From contig DASSBN010000013.1 in the NCBI GenBank assembly GCA_035698665.1, positions 26,083 through 90,082 of the forward strand: a stretch of 64,000 nt of DNA. The letters run 5' to 3'. This DNA comes from DATEOR01 sp035698665. Lineage in GTDB: Bacteria > Actinomycetota > Thermoleophilia > Gaiellales > Gaiellaceae. This document shows, piece by piece, positions 8,244-20,900 of this stretch; the first letter of the stretch is position 1; every line of letters starts with the position of its first letter. Position numbers and translations under genes: made by a program. Below the pieces are notes generated by a model that worked only from the letters and a program-made list of their open reading frames with translations, had not been told where the DNA came from and did not search any database.

Positions 8244-8962
8244 CCGCCGCTGCCTCGTTCGGGGCAGGTGTGCTGGGCGGCGCCGTCGGCCTCGTTCTGG
8301 GCAGCCTGCGGCTCCCCGCGGTCATCTTCGCCTCCGGCAGCGCCGCAACCGCCGCCGGCACGAACATCGCGGTCAGCGCGGCCTCCGCGCTCACGGCCGG
8401 GGTGACGCACGCACGCGCCGGCCGCGTCGACTGGCGCATCGCCGCCTGGATGACCCCGCCCTCGGTGGCGGCCGCCTTTCTCGGCGGGTACTTCGGCGGG
8501 CGCGTGCCGGAGACGATCTTGCTCTCCGGCATCGCTGCGGCTCTTCTCTGGAACGGGATGCAGCTGCTCTTCGAGCTCGGCGCCCCGCCGCGCGCCCGGG
8601 ACCCGCGGCTCGCCGCGGTGGTCGCCGGCGGGATCATCGGACTCATCGGCGGAGCGGTCGGACTCATCCTCGGGACGCTGCGCATGCCGGCCCTCCTCGG
8701 ACGGGTGGGGATGCCCGCCGCGCGCGCGGTGGGCACGAACCTCGTCGTGGGCTTCTTCCTCGGCATGGCCGGCTTTGCGGGGCACGTCGTTCAGAGCGAG
8801 GTTGACTGGCCCGTTTTGGCGGTCAGCGTCGCGGCGGCCGTACCCGGCGCCTGGCTCGGGGCCCGGCTGACAGGGCGCATGTCCGAGCGCGTCCTCAAGC
8901 GGGCGATCGGCGCGGTTCTCGTCGCGGTCGGAATCGCGATCGCGGTCGAGGCGGCGCTCTAG
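8219..8962 (+). CDS. TSUP/TauE-SafE family membrane permease
   Basis: About 247 residues with two homologous halves, each opening with a glycine-rich membrane helix (GAGVLGGAVGLVLGSLR and GGIIGLIGGAVGLILGTLR). That is the signature of the sulfite/organosulfonate exporter family; the substrate is unknown. No ATG, GTG or TTG occurs in frame near the expected N-terminus. CTG at 8219 is preceded by a good ribosome site (GAGGCGAGGA, 8203-8212) and would keep the whole first helix, so I take it as the start. The next candidate, GTG 8270, would remove 17 residues and cut into helix 1. It overlaps the adenosyltransferase gene by 25 bp. Its stop shares a CTAG with the convergent giant gene. Confidence 0.8.
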   Translation: MEAWQLALAAAASFGAGVLGGAVGLVLGSLRLPAVIFASGSAATAAGTNIAVSAASALTAGVTHARAGRVDWRIAAWMTPPSVAAAFLGGYFGGRVPETILLSGIAAALLWNGMQLLFELGAPPRARDPRLAAVVAGGIIGLIGGAVGLILGTLRMPALLGRVGMPAARAVGTNLVVGFFLGMAGFAGHVVQSEVDWPVLAVSVAAAVPGAWLGARLTGRMSERVLKRAIGAVLVAVGIAIAVEAAL

Positions 8963-11900
8963 CGTCCGAGGGCTGCGAAGGCCCTGCGCAGGGCGGAGGC
9001 GGTGCTGCGAACGAGCCGCTCGTCCCAGAAGAGAATCGGGCCGTCGAGCGCCTCCGCGCGCGCGACGGGCGGGATCAGCCGGCGCCGTGCGCGAAGCACC
9101 ATCGCCCCGGCTCCGAGGAACAGGCCGGCCAAAAGGACGAGGCCCGCCGTGCGGCGGGCGCTCGAGACCTCGGACTGGTTGAAGCTCTCCGGCTCGGCCG
9201 CGCCGGCGCCTGCGGCGCCGCCCGCCGTGGGGTCGATCGGGTCGCCGCCGGTCGGCGGCGAGTCGGTCGGAGGTGCGCTGCTCGGAGGCGTCGTCACGGG
9301 CGGCGGCGAGGTGGGCGGCTGATACGTGGGGGGCTGGTAGGCCGGCGGCGGAGTGGTCGTGCCGCTGCCGGTGTCGCTCGTCCGGGCCGCTCGACCCTTC
9401 GAGACCTTCAGCGGCACCGCGGAGCCGCGTGCGGTGAGTCCGCTCTTCCCGGCCGCGACGACGGATCCCTTCGGGACGCTCGAGAAGACGTAGGTGAGCT
9501 TGCCGGCCTTCAAGCCACGCTTGGTCAGAGCCTTCTTCGCCTTGGCGAGCGGCATGTTCGCAACCTTCGGAACGACGACCAGGGCCGGGGTCTTCGCGCT
9601 CACGTTGCCGGCCGCATCCCGCGCGGCGACCTGGAACGAGCGCGCGTCCTTCTGTGAGAAGGCGCCCATGTCGACGGAGAGCGTCGAGGAGCCGAGCGTC
9701 TGCGCGAGCGTGCCGTTCACGTAGACGAGGTAGGCGTCTACGAGGCCGCTCGAGTCGGTCGAGGCCTTCCAGCTGAGCACGAGCCGGCCGCTCACGCTCT
9801 TGCCCTTGAAGCTCTTCGGCTTCGTCGGCGCGACGAGGTCACGGAGGAGCATGAAGCTGTCGGCCGAGCGCGTCAGGAGGTGGACGGTGTCGCCGTCCTT
9901 GTAGAAGCCCTGCTGCATCGACTCGGGGAGCGTCGTGCCGGAGAGGCGTGCGATCGGCTGCCAGGCGGAGCCGTTGAGGAAGGCGGGGACGACGTTGCCC
10001 GCGCCGTTCGTGAGCGTGAGCTCGATCGGCTCGTCGAAGGACGTCACCGCGCCGCCGGAGAGGGCCCAGTAGGCGGAGACGTCATAGACGTCGCCCTCCG
10101 CCGAGAAGCCGGAAGCCACGGCGCCGGCCGACTGGGGGTCGACCTTCGCGACGAGCCAGTCGCCGGCGGGCGCGCCGCTCCAGGCGCCTGCGGGGATGTG
10201 CAGCTGGCCGACGCCGTTGGTCGCGGCGACGGTCATCGCGGACGAGGCGAAGGAGTTCTTCTCGGTGTACGGGTAATCGCCACCCGTCGTGTTCCAGACC
10301 GTGAAGTGGACTCGGATCGGCGTGCGGTTGCCCGCGAGGTCCTCGAGCTCGCCGCTCAGCGTGTGCGGGCCTGGCGCGAACGCCTGCGTGAAGGTGACCG
10401 TCGCGCCGGTGGCGACGCCCGCAACGGACGAGCCGTCGATGTCGGAGGCGAAGACGTCCGCGAGATCCTCGTTTGCGGTGACGGCGAGCGAGCCGGCTGC
10501 GGTGACGTTCGACCCGTCCGAGGGCGCGGAGGAGGCCAGCGCCGGTGCCGTGTTGTCCACCCGCCGGTCGACGACCGCGGCCGACGTCGTCGCGTTGCCG
10601 GCGTTGTCCGTCACGCGGACGCGCAGGTCGTAGAGGCCGTCGGCGACGCCCGTCGTGTTCCAGGTCGCGGAGACGGTCGTCCACGTGTTCGCACCGGCGG
10701 GCGAGCGCTGATACGTGACGCTTGCGACGCCCGAGCCCGAATCCCCGGTGGTGGAGGTGAGGTTGACCGTGCCGCTCAGGTAGGCGCCCGGATCGTCCAT
10801 GGAAGCAATCGGGTCGGTGTTGTCGACGAGGCGGTCCTCGAGCACTGCGGAGGCGGCGGTGTTGCTCGCGTTGTCTGTGACGACGATGCGCAGGTCGTAG
10901 AGGCCGTCGGCCACTCCGGTCGTGTCCCAGTCCGCGGTGTACGGCGACGTCGTGTCGATCGCGATGTCGCTCCAGGTGCCGGCGTCCGCTGGAGAGGACT
11001 GGAAGACGACCTGCTGGACACCGACACCGCTGTCGCTTGGCGAGGCCGAGAGGCCGACCGTACGGCGCAGGGGGCTGCCCGGGTCGGTGAGGCCGCCGCC
11101 CGGTGCCGTCGCGTCGAGCGTCCAGGTGTAGACGGCAGCGCTTCCGTCGGTGTTGCCGGCGATGTCCGTCGCGCGCACCCGGAAGGTGTGGCTGCCGTCG
11201 GCGAGGCCCGTGTAGGAGGCCGGGTCGGCGCAGGCTGCGAAGACGCCGCCGTCGAGGCGGCACTCGAAGCTGGAGCCGCCTTCGGTCGAGGTGAAGCTGA
11301 AGTCGGCGCTCGGCGAGGCGCTCGGGTCGGACGGAGTCGCCGTGATCGACGTGTCCGGAGCGGTCGTGTCCACCGTCCAGGTGTGGGTCTGGGGCGTCGC
11401 CTCTGCGTTGCCGGCAGCATCCGTCGCCTGCACGTCGAAGGTGTGCGTGCCCTCAGCGAGCGAGCTGTAGCTCTTCGGGCTGGCGCAGGGGCCGAACGAT
11501 CCTCCGTCGAGGCGGCACTCGAAGCCGACGCCACCTTCGCTCCCGCTGAAGTCGAAGCTCGCGCCGGTCGCGCTCGTCGGATCGGACGGGGCCGAGTCGA
11601 TGGACGTCACGGGACGCGTGCGATCGACGGTGACGTTGAGGACGTCCTCACCGGTGTTCGTGCCGACATCCGTGGCGACCGCGCGGAGAGCGGCGTTTCC
11701 GTCGGCCGGGAGCGGCCAGGATGCGGTGTACGGCGCCGCCGCGTCGCTTCCGAGGGAGACCCAGCTGCCCGAGGAGCAGTCGTTGCTCGCGTCCGAGCAG
11801 GAGAAGAACTCGACGCCCGCGACGTCGCCGTCGGGGCTCGTCGCGCTGACCGTGAACGGGTCGGCATCGGCGAGGTTGACGAAGCCGCTCGGAGCCGTGA

Positions 11901-14900
11901 TCGAGACCGTCGGCGCGCCCGCGTTGACCGACCACGTGTAGGAGGCCGGCGTCGCGTCGGTGTTCCCGGCCTGGTCAGTGCTTCGCACCTGGAAGGTGTG
12001 GCTGCCGTCGGCGAGGCCGGAATAGCTCTTCGGGCTCGTGCAGCTCGTGAAGCCACCGCCGTCGAGCTCGCACTCGAAGGTGGAGCTTCCCTCGCTCGAG
12101 GAGAACTCGAAGGACGGGTTCGGGCTCGAATCAGGATCGGCCGGCGAGACGTCGATGGTGGTGTTCGGCGCGGACGTATCCACCGCCCACGTGAACTGCG
12201 CGGGCGAGGCGTCCGTGTTCCCGGCGATGTCAGTGCTTCGCACGTTGAAGGAGTGGCTGCCGTCGGCGAGGCCGGAATAGCTCTTCGGGCTCGTGCAGCT
12301 CGTGAAGCCGCCGCCGTCGAGCTCGCACTCGAAGGTCGAGCCGCCCTCGCTCGAGTCGAACGTGAAGTCCGCGTCCGCCGCGCTCGTCGGATCGCTCGGC
12401 GTCGAGCCGATGGACGTGTTCGGCTCGGAGGTGTCCACCGTCCAGGTGAACTGTGCGGGCGAGGAGTCCGTGTTCCCGGCGATGTCTGTCGCGCGCACCT
12501 TGAAGGTGTGGCTGCCCTCGGCGAGGCCGGCGTAGCTCTTCGGGCTCGTGCAGCTCGTGAAGCCGCCGCCGTCGAGCTCGCACTCGAATGTCGAGCCGGT
12601 CTCGGTCGCCGAGAAGGTGAAGGACGCGCCGGTTGCATTGGTCGGGTCGCCGGGCGTCGAGCCGATGGAGGTGTTCGGCGCGGTCTGGTCGACCTTGACG
12701 ATGTTTCCGGAGGTGTAGATCGCCTCGTTCGAGACGTTGTCGAAGACGCGGTAGCGGTACTCCGCACACGTGTCGGTGGCCACCGTGTCGGGACCCGTGA
12801 CGGTCGTCCAGCCTCCGGCGAACGCGGCGCATGTCCCGTCCGTCAGGGCAGAGGTGCGCCGCTCCAGCACGCCACTCGAGGCGTCGACGCCGGAAAGGGC
12901 ATCCGTGCCGTTCGAGGTGGAGATCGTCACCTGGCCGTCGGCGTCGTAGCCGTCGGCGTACGTGACCGAGCCTCCCAAGGGCGCGTCATCGTCCGCGGTC
13001 GCGTCGAAGGTGCTCGACGAGGTGTTGCCGGCGTCGTCGTGGGCCGTGACGGTCTGCGTGCCGGCAAGGTCGCCCAGCGCGTAGATCGTCTGGTACGGCG
13101 AGGCCGAGTCGTCGACGCCTCCGGGGAAGGCGATCTTGGCGATCCCGGAGAGCGGGTCGTTCGAGGTCGCGGCGACGGTGTACGTGCCGCTTTGCCCGGT
13201 CTGCACGTAGATCGTCGTCCCGACGACGTGGGCGTACGGGCTCGACTCGCCGAGCGTGAGCGCCGGCGCCGAGGGGTCCGTCTGGTCGATGCGGATCTGC
13301 GTGGATGCGGTCTGGACGGGCTCCGCGTTACCCACCCGGTCGACCGAGAAGTACTTGACCGTGTAGACGCCGTTCGACGTCAGGTCGACGCTCGTGCCCT
13401 GCGCCGAGCTCGTCGTCGGAACGGAGCCGTCGGTCGTGTAGTACGTGGCTGCGAGGCCCGCCCCGCCGTCGCTCGGGCTCAGAGTCACCGTCACCGGCGC
13501 GTTCCGCCAGGCCGAGCCGATCGTGCCCGTGTCGTCGGTCGTGGACGGGTCGGTCGTGTCGGGCGTGACCGTGAAGGTGTCGGAGGCGGTCAGCCCTGCG
13601 TTCGAGTAGGCCGTGACCGTCTGCGAGCCCGAGAGCGCGCCGAAGCCGTAGCTCGCCTCGTACGGGCTCGTGAAGTCGTCCGTCGTCCCCGGGAAGCGGA
13701 TCTTCTCGATTCCCGACTGCGCGTCCGAGCTCGTCGCCGAGACGTCGTAGCTTCCGCTCTGGCCCGTGTCGACGAAGATGGTCTGCCCGGAGACGAAGGC
13801 GTGCGGGCTCGACTCGGAGAGCGAGATGACCGGGGTGGCCGGGCCGCTCGTGTCGACCTTGACGACGTTTCCGGAGGAGTAGACGGCCTCGTTCCCGACG
13901 TTGTCGGAAACGCGGTAGCGGTACTGGGCGCAGGTGCCGGTGGCCACGGTGTCGGGGCTCGTGACGGTCGTCCAGCCGCCCGCGAAGCCGGCGCAGGAGC
14001 CGTCGGAGAGGGCCGAGGTGCGGCTTTCGAGGATGCCGCTCGAGGCGTCGACGCCGGAGAGCGCATCGTTGCCGTCGGAGGTCGAGATCGTCACCTGGCC
14101 GTCGGCGTCGTAGCCGTCGGCGTACGTGACCGAGCCGCCGGTCGGCGCCGCGGTGTCGGAGGTGACCGTGAAGCTCGAGGACGCCGTCAGGCCCGCGCCG
14201 TTCTCGGCCGTCACGGTCTGGGAGCCGGAGAGGTCGCCGAAGGCGTACGTAGCCTGGTACGGGCTCGTCGCATCGTCCTGGCCGGCCGGGAACGAGACCT
14301 GGTCGATGCCGGACTGCGCGTCGTCGGTGGTCGCGTCGACGTCGTAGGAGCCTGCCTGCGCGGTGTTCAGGTAGACCGTCGTGCCGGAGACGAAGGCCCA
14401 GGCGCTCGACTCCGAGAGCGTGAGCGCAGGCCCGCTCGGTGCGCTCAGGTCGACCTGGACGACACTTCCGGACGTGTAGATCGCCTCGTTGCCGACGCGG
14501 TCGAAGACGCGGTAGCGGTACTGGGCGCACTCGCCGGACGTAACCGAGTCGGGGCTCGTCACCGGCGTCCAGCCGCCCGAGAAGGAGCCGCACGAGCCGT
14601 CGGTCAGGGCCGACGTGCGGCGCTCGAGGACTCCGGAGGAGCCGTCGACGCCGGCGCCCGTGTCGTTTCCGTCCGCCGTGCTCACGACCACGTCGCCGTC
14701 CGCGTCGTAGCCGTCGGTGTAGGTGACGGAGCCGCCGGTGGGCGCGGTGACGTCGCGAACGAGGTCGAACGAGTCGTTGGTCGCGTTGCCGAGGGCGTCG
14801 GTGACCACGACCGCCTGCGTGGCGGGCGCGGAGGCGCTCCCGGTCGTGAACGTGTAGGTGTTCGAGTCGTACGGGAAGGACGTGTCGCTCTTCGCCGAGC

Positions 14901-17900
14901 CCGAGAAGCCGGTGTCCGCGATCGCGGCGAAGTCGACGGAGGCGACGCCTGCCGGGTCGCTCGCGACGTCGTGGAGCGTGAAGTCTCCGGTCGCTGCGGG
15001 GTTGTAGTAGTACGTGTCCGTCGCCGAGTCGAAGTACTGCAGATCGGAGCGCGTGCCCTCGTTCACCGAGAGAACGCTGCTCGGGCCCGTGTTGTCGACG
15101 GAGACCGTGCGCTCGGCCGAGTCGGTCGCGTTGCCGACGTTGTCGGTCGCCCGCGCGACGATGGTGTACGTGCCGTCTGCGGGCTGGCCGCTCCAGGCGA
15201 CCGAGTAGGGCGCCGCCGAGTCGGGCGCGCCGATCGCCGTTCCCGACGAGAACGAGCAGCTCGAGCCGGCGCAGTAGCGGAACTCGACCGTGTCGATCCC
15301 GGAGCCGGCATCGCCGGGGCTGGCCGAGACCGTCTGCCCGTCGGCGATCGAGTCGCCGGCGCCCGGAGCTGTGAGCGAGAAGGCGCTCGGGCCGGTCGTG
15401 TCGGGCGTGACCGTGAAGGTGTCGGAGGCGGTCAGGCCGGAGCCGTTATAGGACGTGACCGTCTGCGAGCCAGACAGGGCGCCGAAGCCGTAGCTCGCCT
15501 CGTACGGGCTCGTGAAGTCGTCGCTTCCACCGGGGAAGCGGATCTTCTCGATCCCCGACTGCGCGTCCGAGCTCGTCGCCGAGACGTCGTAGCTTCCGCT
15601 CTGGCCCGTGTCGACGAAGATGGTCTGCCCGGAGACGAAGGCGTGCGGGCTCGACTCGGAGAGCGAGATGACGGGGGCCGAGGGCGCCGTCGAGTCGACC
15701 GTGACGGTGAGGGCTGCGGAGGTGTGGGTGTTGCCCGCCGCATCGGTCGTGACCACGTGGAGGTCGAAGTCGCCGTTCAGCGCCGAGGTGTCCCAGCTGA
15801 CCGAGTACGGGGAGGACGTGTCGGTGTCGATCGCCGTCCACGTGCCGCCGCCCGCCGGCCGCCGCTCGAACAGGGCCGAGACGGCCCCCGAGCCCGCATC
15901 GTCCGAGTCGCTCGAGACCGAGACGGTGCCGGAGAGGAACGCGCCCCCGGTCGGCGAGGTGACCGAGCCCGTCGGATCCGTGCGGTCGACGAGCGTCGAC
16001 ACGACGTCGGAGCCCGTGTTCGAGGCGTTGTCCGTGATGATTGCGCGGAGCGCCTGGTTGCCGTCGCCGAGGACGTCCCAGGAGGCGGTGTACGGAGCGG
16101 TCGTGTCGGGCGCGCCGAGCGAGTCCCACGAGCCGGTCGAGCAGTTGGCGGACTGGTTGTCGCAGACGAAGAACTCGACGCTCGCGATGTCGGTGTCGGG
16201 GCTCGTCGCCGTGACGGTGAAGGGATCGGCCGCGGCCCCGTTCACGTACGCGCCGGGGGCCGTGATGGAGACCGTCGGCGCGTGGTTGTCCACGCTCACC
16301 GTGCGCGTCGCGGAGGAGAACGAGTTGCCAGCGGCGTCCGTGGTGAGGACGCGGAGATCGTAGTCGCCGTCACCGAGCGGCGTCGTGTCCCAGCTCACGG
16401 AGTAGGGATCCGTGGTGTCCGTGGCGATCGTCGTCCAGGAGCCGCCGCCCGCCGGGCGCCGCTGGAAGGCCGCACTCGCGACGCCTGAGCCGGAGTCGTC
16501 CGAGTCGGACGAGACCGCGACCGTCCCCGACACCTGGGCGGTGTCGGCGGGAGCGGTCAGGGACCCAGTCGGATCGGTGTTGTCCACCGTGACCGTCTGC
16601 TTCGTCGAGTCGAGCGTGTTCCCGGCCCGGTCGGCGACGCGCACGAGCACCTGGTAGTCGCCGTCGGCCGGCTGGGAGCTCCACGTGACGGAGTAGCTCG
16701 GGCCGGTGCTGCTCGAGCCGATGAGCGTCGAGGGCGAGCAGGGCGGGCCCGGGCAGAAGTAGTAGGAGAGCGAGGCGACGCCCGAGCCGGAATCGGCGCC
16801 GGAGCCGGTGAGCGCCTGCCCGTTCGAGATCGCGCCCGGAAGCGCGTCGAGGGTCGCGCTCGAGGGGTTCGTGTTGTCGACCGTGACCGTGCGCGTCGCG
16901 GAGCTGAAGGAGTTGCCGGACTCGTCGTCCGTGGTCACGCGGAGGTCGTAGTCGCCGTCGGCGAGCGCCGTGGTGTCCCAGTCGACCGAGTACGGAGCCG
17001 AGCCGTCCGTTGCGATGGTCGTCCAGGAGCCGCCGCCCGACGGGCGCCGTTCGAAGGTGGCGAGGGCGACGCCGGAGCCCGCATCGGCCGAATCGGATGA
17101 GACCGTGACGGCGTTCCCCGAGACGGCGGCGCCGTTCGCCGGGGCGGTGAGCGAGCCGGTCGGGTCGGTCGCATCAAAGGTGAAGGTTCGGGTGGAGGGT
17201 GACTCCGCGTTATCCGCGTTATCCGTCGCCTTCACGCGGACGGTGTAGTCGTCGTCGACCGGGAAGCTCGCCGCGCCGAAGGCGTACGACCAGTCGCCGG
17301 CCGAGAGCGCCGTCGTGAAGAAGAGCTCGGAGCCGGACGAGAAGGCGCTCCCGTTCCAGTAGAGGCCGGTGCCGAGGCGCTTGATCGAGAGCTCGACCTT
17401 CTGGACGCCGGACGTCGCGTCCGAGTAGGTGCCGCAGAAGCCGGCCGGGGTGCAGCCCGCGTTCCACGTCGAGGTGTGGTAGAACGCACCCGCGCCGGGG
17501 AAGCTCACGGACGAGCTCGGCGCGGCGGTGTCGACCGACCACGTGAGCTCCGCAGGAGTCGCGTCGGTGTTCCCGGCGGCGTCAGTGCTTCGCACCTTGA
17601 ACGTATGGCTGCCGTCGGAGAGGCTCGTGTAGGTCTTCGGGCTCGTGCAGGCGGAGAAGCCGCCGCCGTCGAGCTCGCACTCGAAGGTGGAGCCGCCCTC
17701 GTCCGCCGAGAACTCGAACGTTGCGTCGGCGGAGGCGGACGGGTCGGACGGGCCGGAATCGATGGCCGCATTCGGCGCGACGTTGTCGATCGTGAAGCTC
17801 CGGCTCGGCCCGGTCTCCGAGTTGCCCGCGTTGTCCGTCGCGCGGATGTGGACGGTGTAGCTCCCGTCGGCGGGGAAGCTCGAGGCCGGCAAAGCGTACG

Positions 17901-20900
17901 TCCAGTTGCCGCCCGCAAGGCTCGCGGCCTGGAAGTCCTCCGAGCCCGAGGAGAAGGCGCTGCCGTTCCAGTAGAGGCCGGTGCCGACGCGCCGGATCGA
18001 GACGTCCACGGCCTGCACGCCCGACGTGGCGTCGGAGTACGTCCCGCAGAAGCCGCTCGTGGCACAGCCGGCATTCCAGCCGGAGTCCGCATACGCGCCG
18101 CCCGAGGCCGGGAAGGAGAAGGCCGCGCTCGGGTTCGCGTTGTCGATCCGGAAGGTGCGGCTCGGCCCCGGTTCGGTATTCGAGGCGTTGTCCGTCGCGC
18201 GGACGTGGACGGTGTAGGAGCCGTCCGCCGGGAAGCCTGCCGCCGCAAAGTCGTACGACCAGTTGCCGCCCGAGAGCGAGGCCGTCTGGAAGACCTCCGA
18301 GGCGCTGCCGAACGACGTGCCGTTCCAGTAGTTCCCGCTGCCGCGGCGGATCGAGATCTCGACGGCCTGGACTCCGGCGGTCGTGTCGGAGTAGGTGCCG
18401 CAGAAGCCTGCCGTGGCGCAGCCCGCGTCCCAAGCAGCGTTCGCGTAGTCACCGCCGGAGGCGGGGAATGAGAAGAGCGCGCTCGGATCCGCGGTGTCGT
18501 AGGTGAAGGAGCGGCTGGCCGGAGTCTCCCCGTTGCCGGCGTTGTCCGTCGCCTTGACCCGGATCGTGTAGCTGCCGTCGGCGGGGAAGTCGGTGGTGGA
18601 GAGCGCGTACGACCAGTCCCCGCCCGAGAGGCCGGCGAGGTTCCAGACCTCACCCGCGCTCGCGAAGGCTGAACCGTTCCAGTAGTTCCCCGAACCGCGC
18701 CTGATCGAAATCTCGACCTTCTGCACCCCAGACGTTGCGTCCGAGTAGGTGCCGCAGAAGCCCACGGTGGCGCAGCCCGCGTCCCAGCCGGAGGCGTTGT
18801 ACTTGCCGCCCGAGGCGGGGAAGCTCGTGGTCGAGGACGGAGCCACGGTGTCGACGGTCCACGTGAACTGGGCCGGGGTGGGATCGGTGTTTCCGGCTCC
18901 GTCAGTGCTTCGCACCTTGAAGGTGTGGCTGCCTTCGGCGAGGGACGAGTAGTTCTTCGGGCTCGTGCAGGCGGAGAAGCCGCCGCCGTCGAGCTCGCAC
19001 GCGAAGGTCGAGCCGCCCTCGTCGGCGGAGAATGTGAAGGTTGCGTCCGCGCTGGTGGACGGGTCGCTCGGGTTCGAGTCGATCGTCGTCTCAGGGGGCG
19101 TCGTGTCGTACGTGAACGTGCGGCTCGGGCCGGTCTCGGTGTTCCCTGCGTTGTCCGTTGCGCGGACGTGCACCGTGTAGCTCCCGCCGGCGGGGAAGCT
19201 CGAGGCCGGGAACGCGTAGGACCAGTCGCCACCGCCGGTCGTGGCCGTCTGGAAGACCTCGGTCGCGCTGCCGAACGTGGTGCCGTTCCAGTAGTTGCCG
19301 GTGCCCTGCCTGATCGAGATCTCGACGCCCTGGACGCCGGAGGTCGCGTCCGAGTACGTGCCGCAGAAGCCGGCGGTCGCGCAGCCGGCGCCCCAGCCGG
19401 TGCCGTCGTAGTTCGCGCCGGAGGCCGGGAAGGTGAAGACGGCGCTCGGGTTGACGGTGTCGACCGTCCACGTGAACTGCGCCGGGGTGGCATCCACGTT
19501 CCCCGCCTGGTCGGTGGCGCGCACCTTGAAGGTGTGGCTGCCCTCGGCGAGGCCGGAGTAGTTCTTCGGGCTCGAGCACGACGAGAAGCCGCCGCCGTCG
19601 AGCTCGCACTCGAAGGTCGAGGAGCCCTCGGTCGAGCTGAACGTGAAGGTCGCGGCCGCGGAGTTCGAGGTCAGGCTGGGGCTCGAGTCGATGGTCGTCG
19701 CCGGTGCGACCGTGTCGACCGTCCACGTGAACTGCGCCGGAGTGGCATCGGTGTTCCCGGCCTGGTCGGTGGCGCGCACCTTGAAGGTGTGGCTTCCTTC
19801 GGCGAGGGACGAGTAGCTCTTCGGGCTCGAGCACGACGAGAAGCCGCCGCCGTCGAGCTCGCACTCGAAGGTCGAGGAGCCCTCGGTGGAGGAGAACGTG
19901 AAGGACGCGTTCGCCGAGCTCGAGGGGTCGGCCGGGTTCGAATCGATGATCGTGTTCGGGGCCGTGGCGTCGTAGCTGAAGGAACGGCTCGAAGGGGACT
20001 CGACGTTCGTCGCGTTGTCGGTCGCGCGCACGCGGATCGTGTAGCTGCCGTCGGCGGGGAAGCTGGCCGCGGAGAAGGCGTAGGACCAATTCCCGCCGGA
20101 GAGGCTCGCCGTGTTCCAGACCTCGCCCGCGCTCGAGAAGGAGCCGGCGCTCCAGTAGTTGCCGGAGCCCTGGCGGATCGAGATCTCGACCTTCTGCACC
20201 CCGGAGGTCGCGTCCGAGTAGGTGCCGCAGAAACCGATCGTCGCGCAGCCTGCGTTCCAGCCGGAGGTGGTGTAGTTCGCGGCGGAGGCCGGGAATGTCG
20301 TCGCCGAGCTGGGCGCGACGGAGTCGACCGTCCACGTGTAGGTCGCGGGCGTTCCGTCCGTGTTCCCCGCTCCGTCGGTGGCGCGGACGGTGAAGGTGTG
20401 GCTGCCCTGGCCCAGGGGCCCCGCATAGCTCTTGGGGCTGGTGCACGCCGAGTAGCCGCCGCCGTCGAGCTGGCACGCGAAGGTCGAGCCGCCCTCCGTC
20501 GAGGAGAAGCTGAAGCTCGCGCTCGTCGAGCTCGTCGGGTCGGACGGATTCGAGTCGATTGTCGTGTTCGGCGCCGTCCGGTCGATCGTGAACGAGCGGC
20601 TCGAGGGGCTCTCGGCGAGCGAGACGTTGTCCGTCGCGCGCACGCGGATCGTGTAGCTGCCATCCGCGGGGAAGCTCGAGGCCGGAAAGGTGTACGACCA
20701 GTTGCCGGCCGAGAGGGAGGTCGTGTTCCAGACCTCGCTCGCGCTCGAGAAGGAGCCGGCGCTCCAGTAGTTGCCCGCGCCCTGGCGAATGGAGATCTCG
20801 ACCTTCTGGACGCCTGAGCCGCCCACGCCGTCCGAGTACGTTCCGCAGAAGCCGTTCGTCGCACACCCGCCGTTCCAGCCGCTCGTCGAGTACGTGGCGC

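Noticed and set aside
9880..16488. A 2,202-residue open frame on the plus strand opposite the giant gene
   Set aside because: It is antisense shadow: GC-rich repeats with Ala/Arg/Gly/Val-rich translation, no start signal, no recognisable domain. The minus-strand frame has clear Ig modules and membrane helices.
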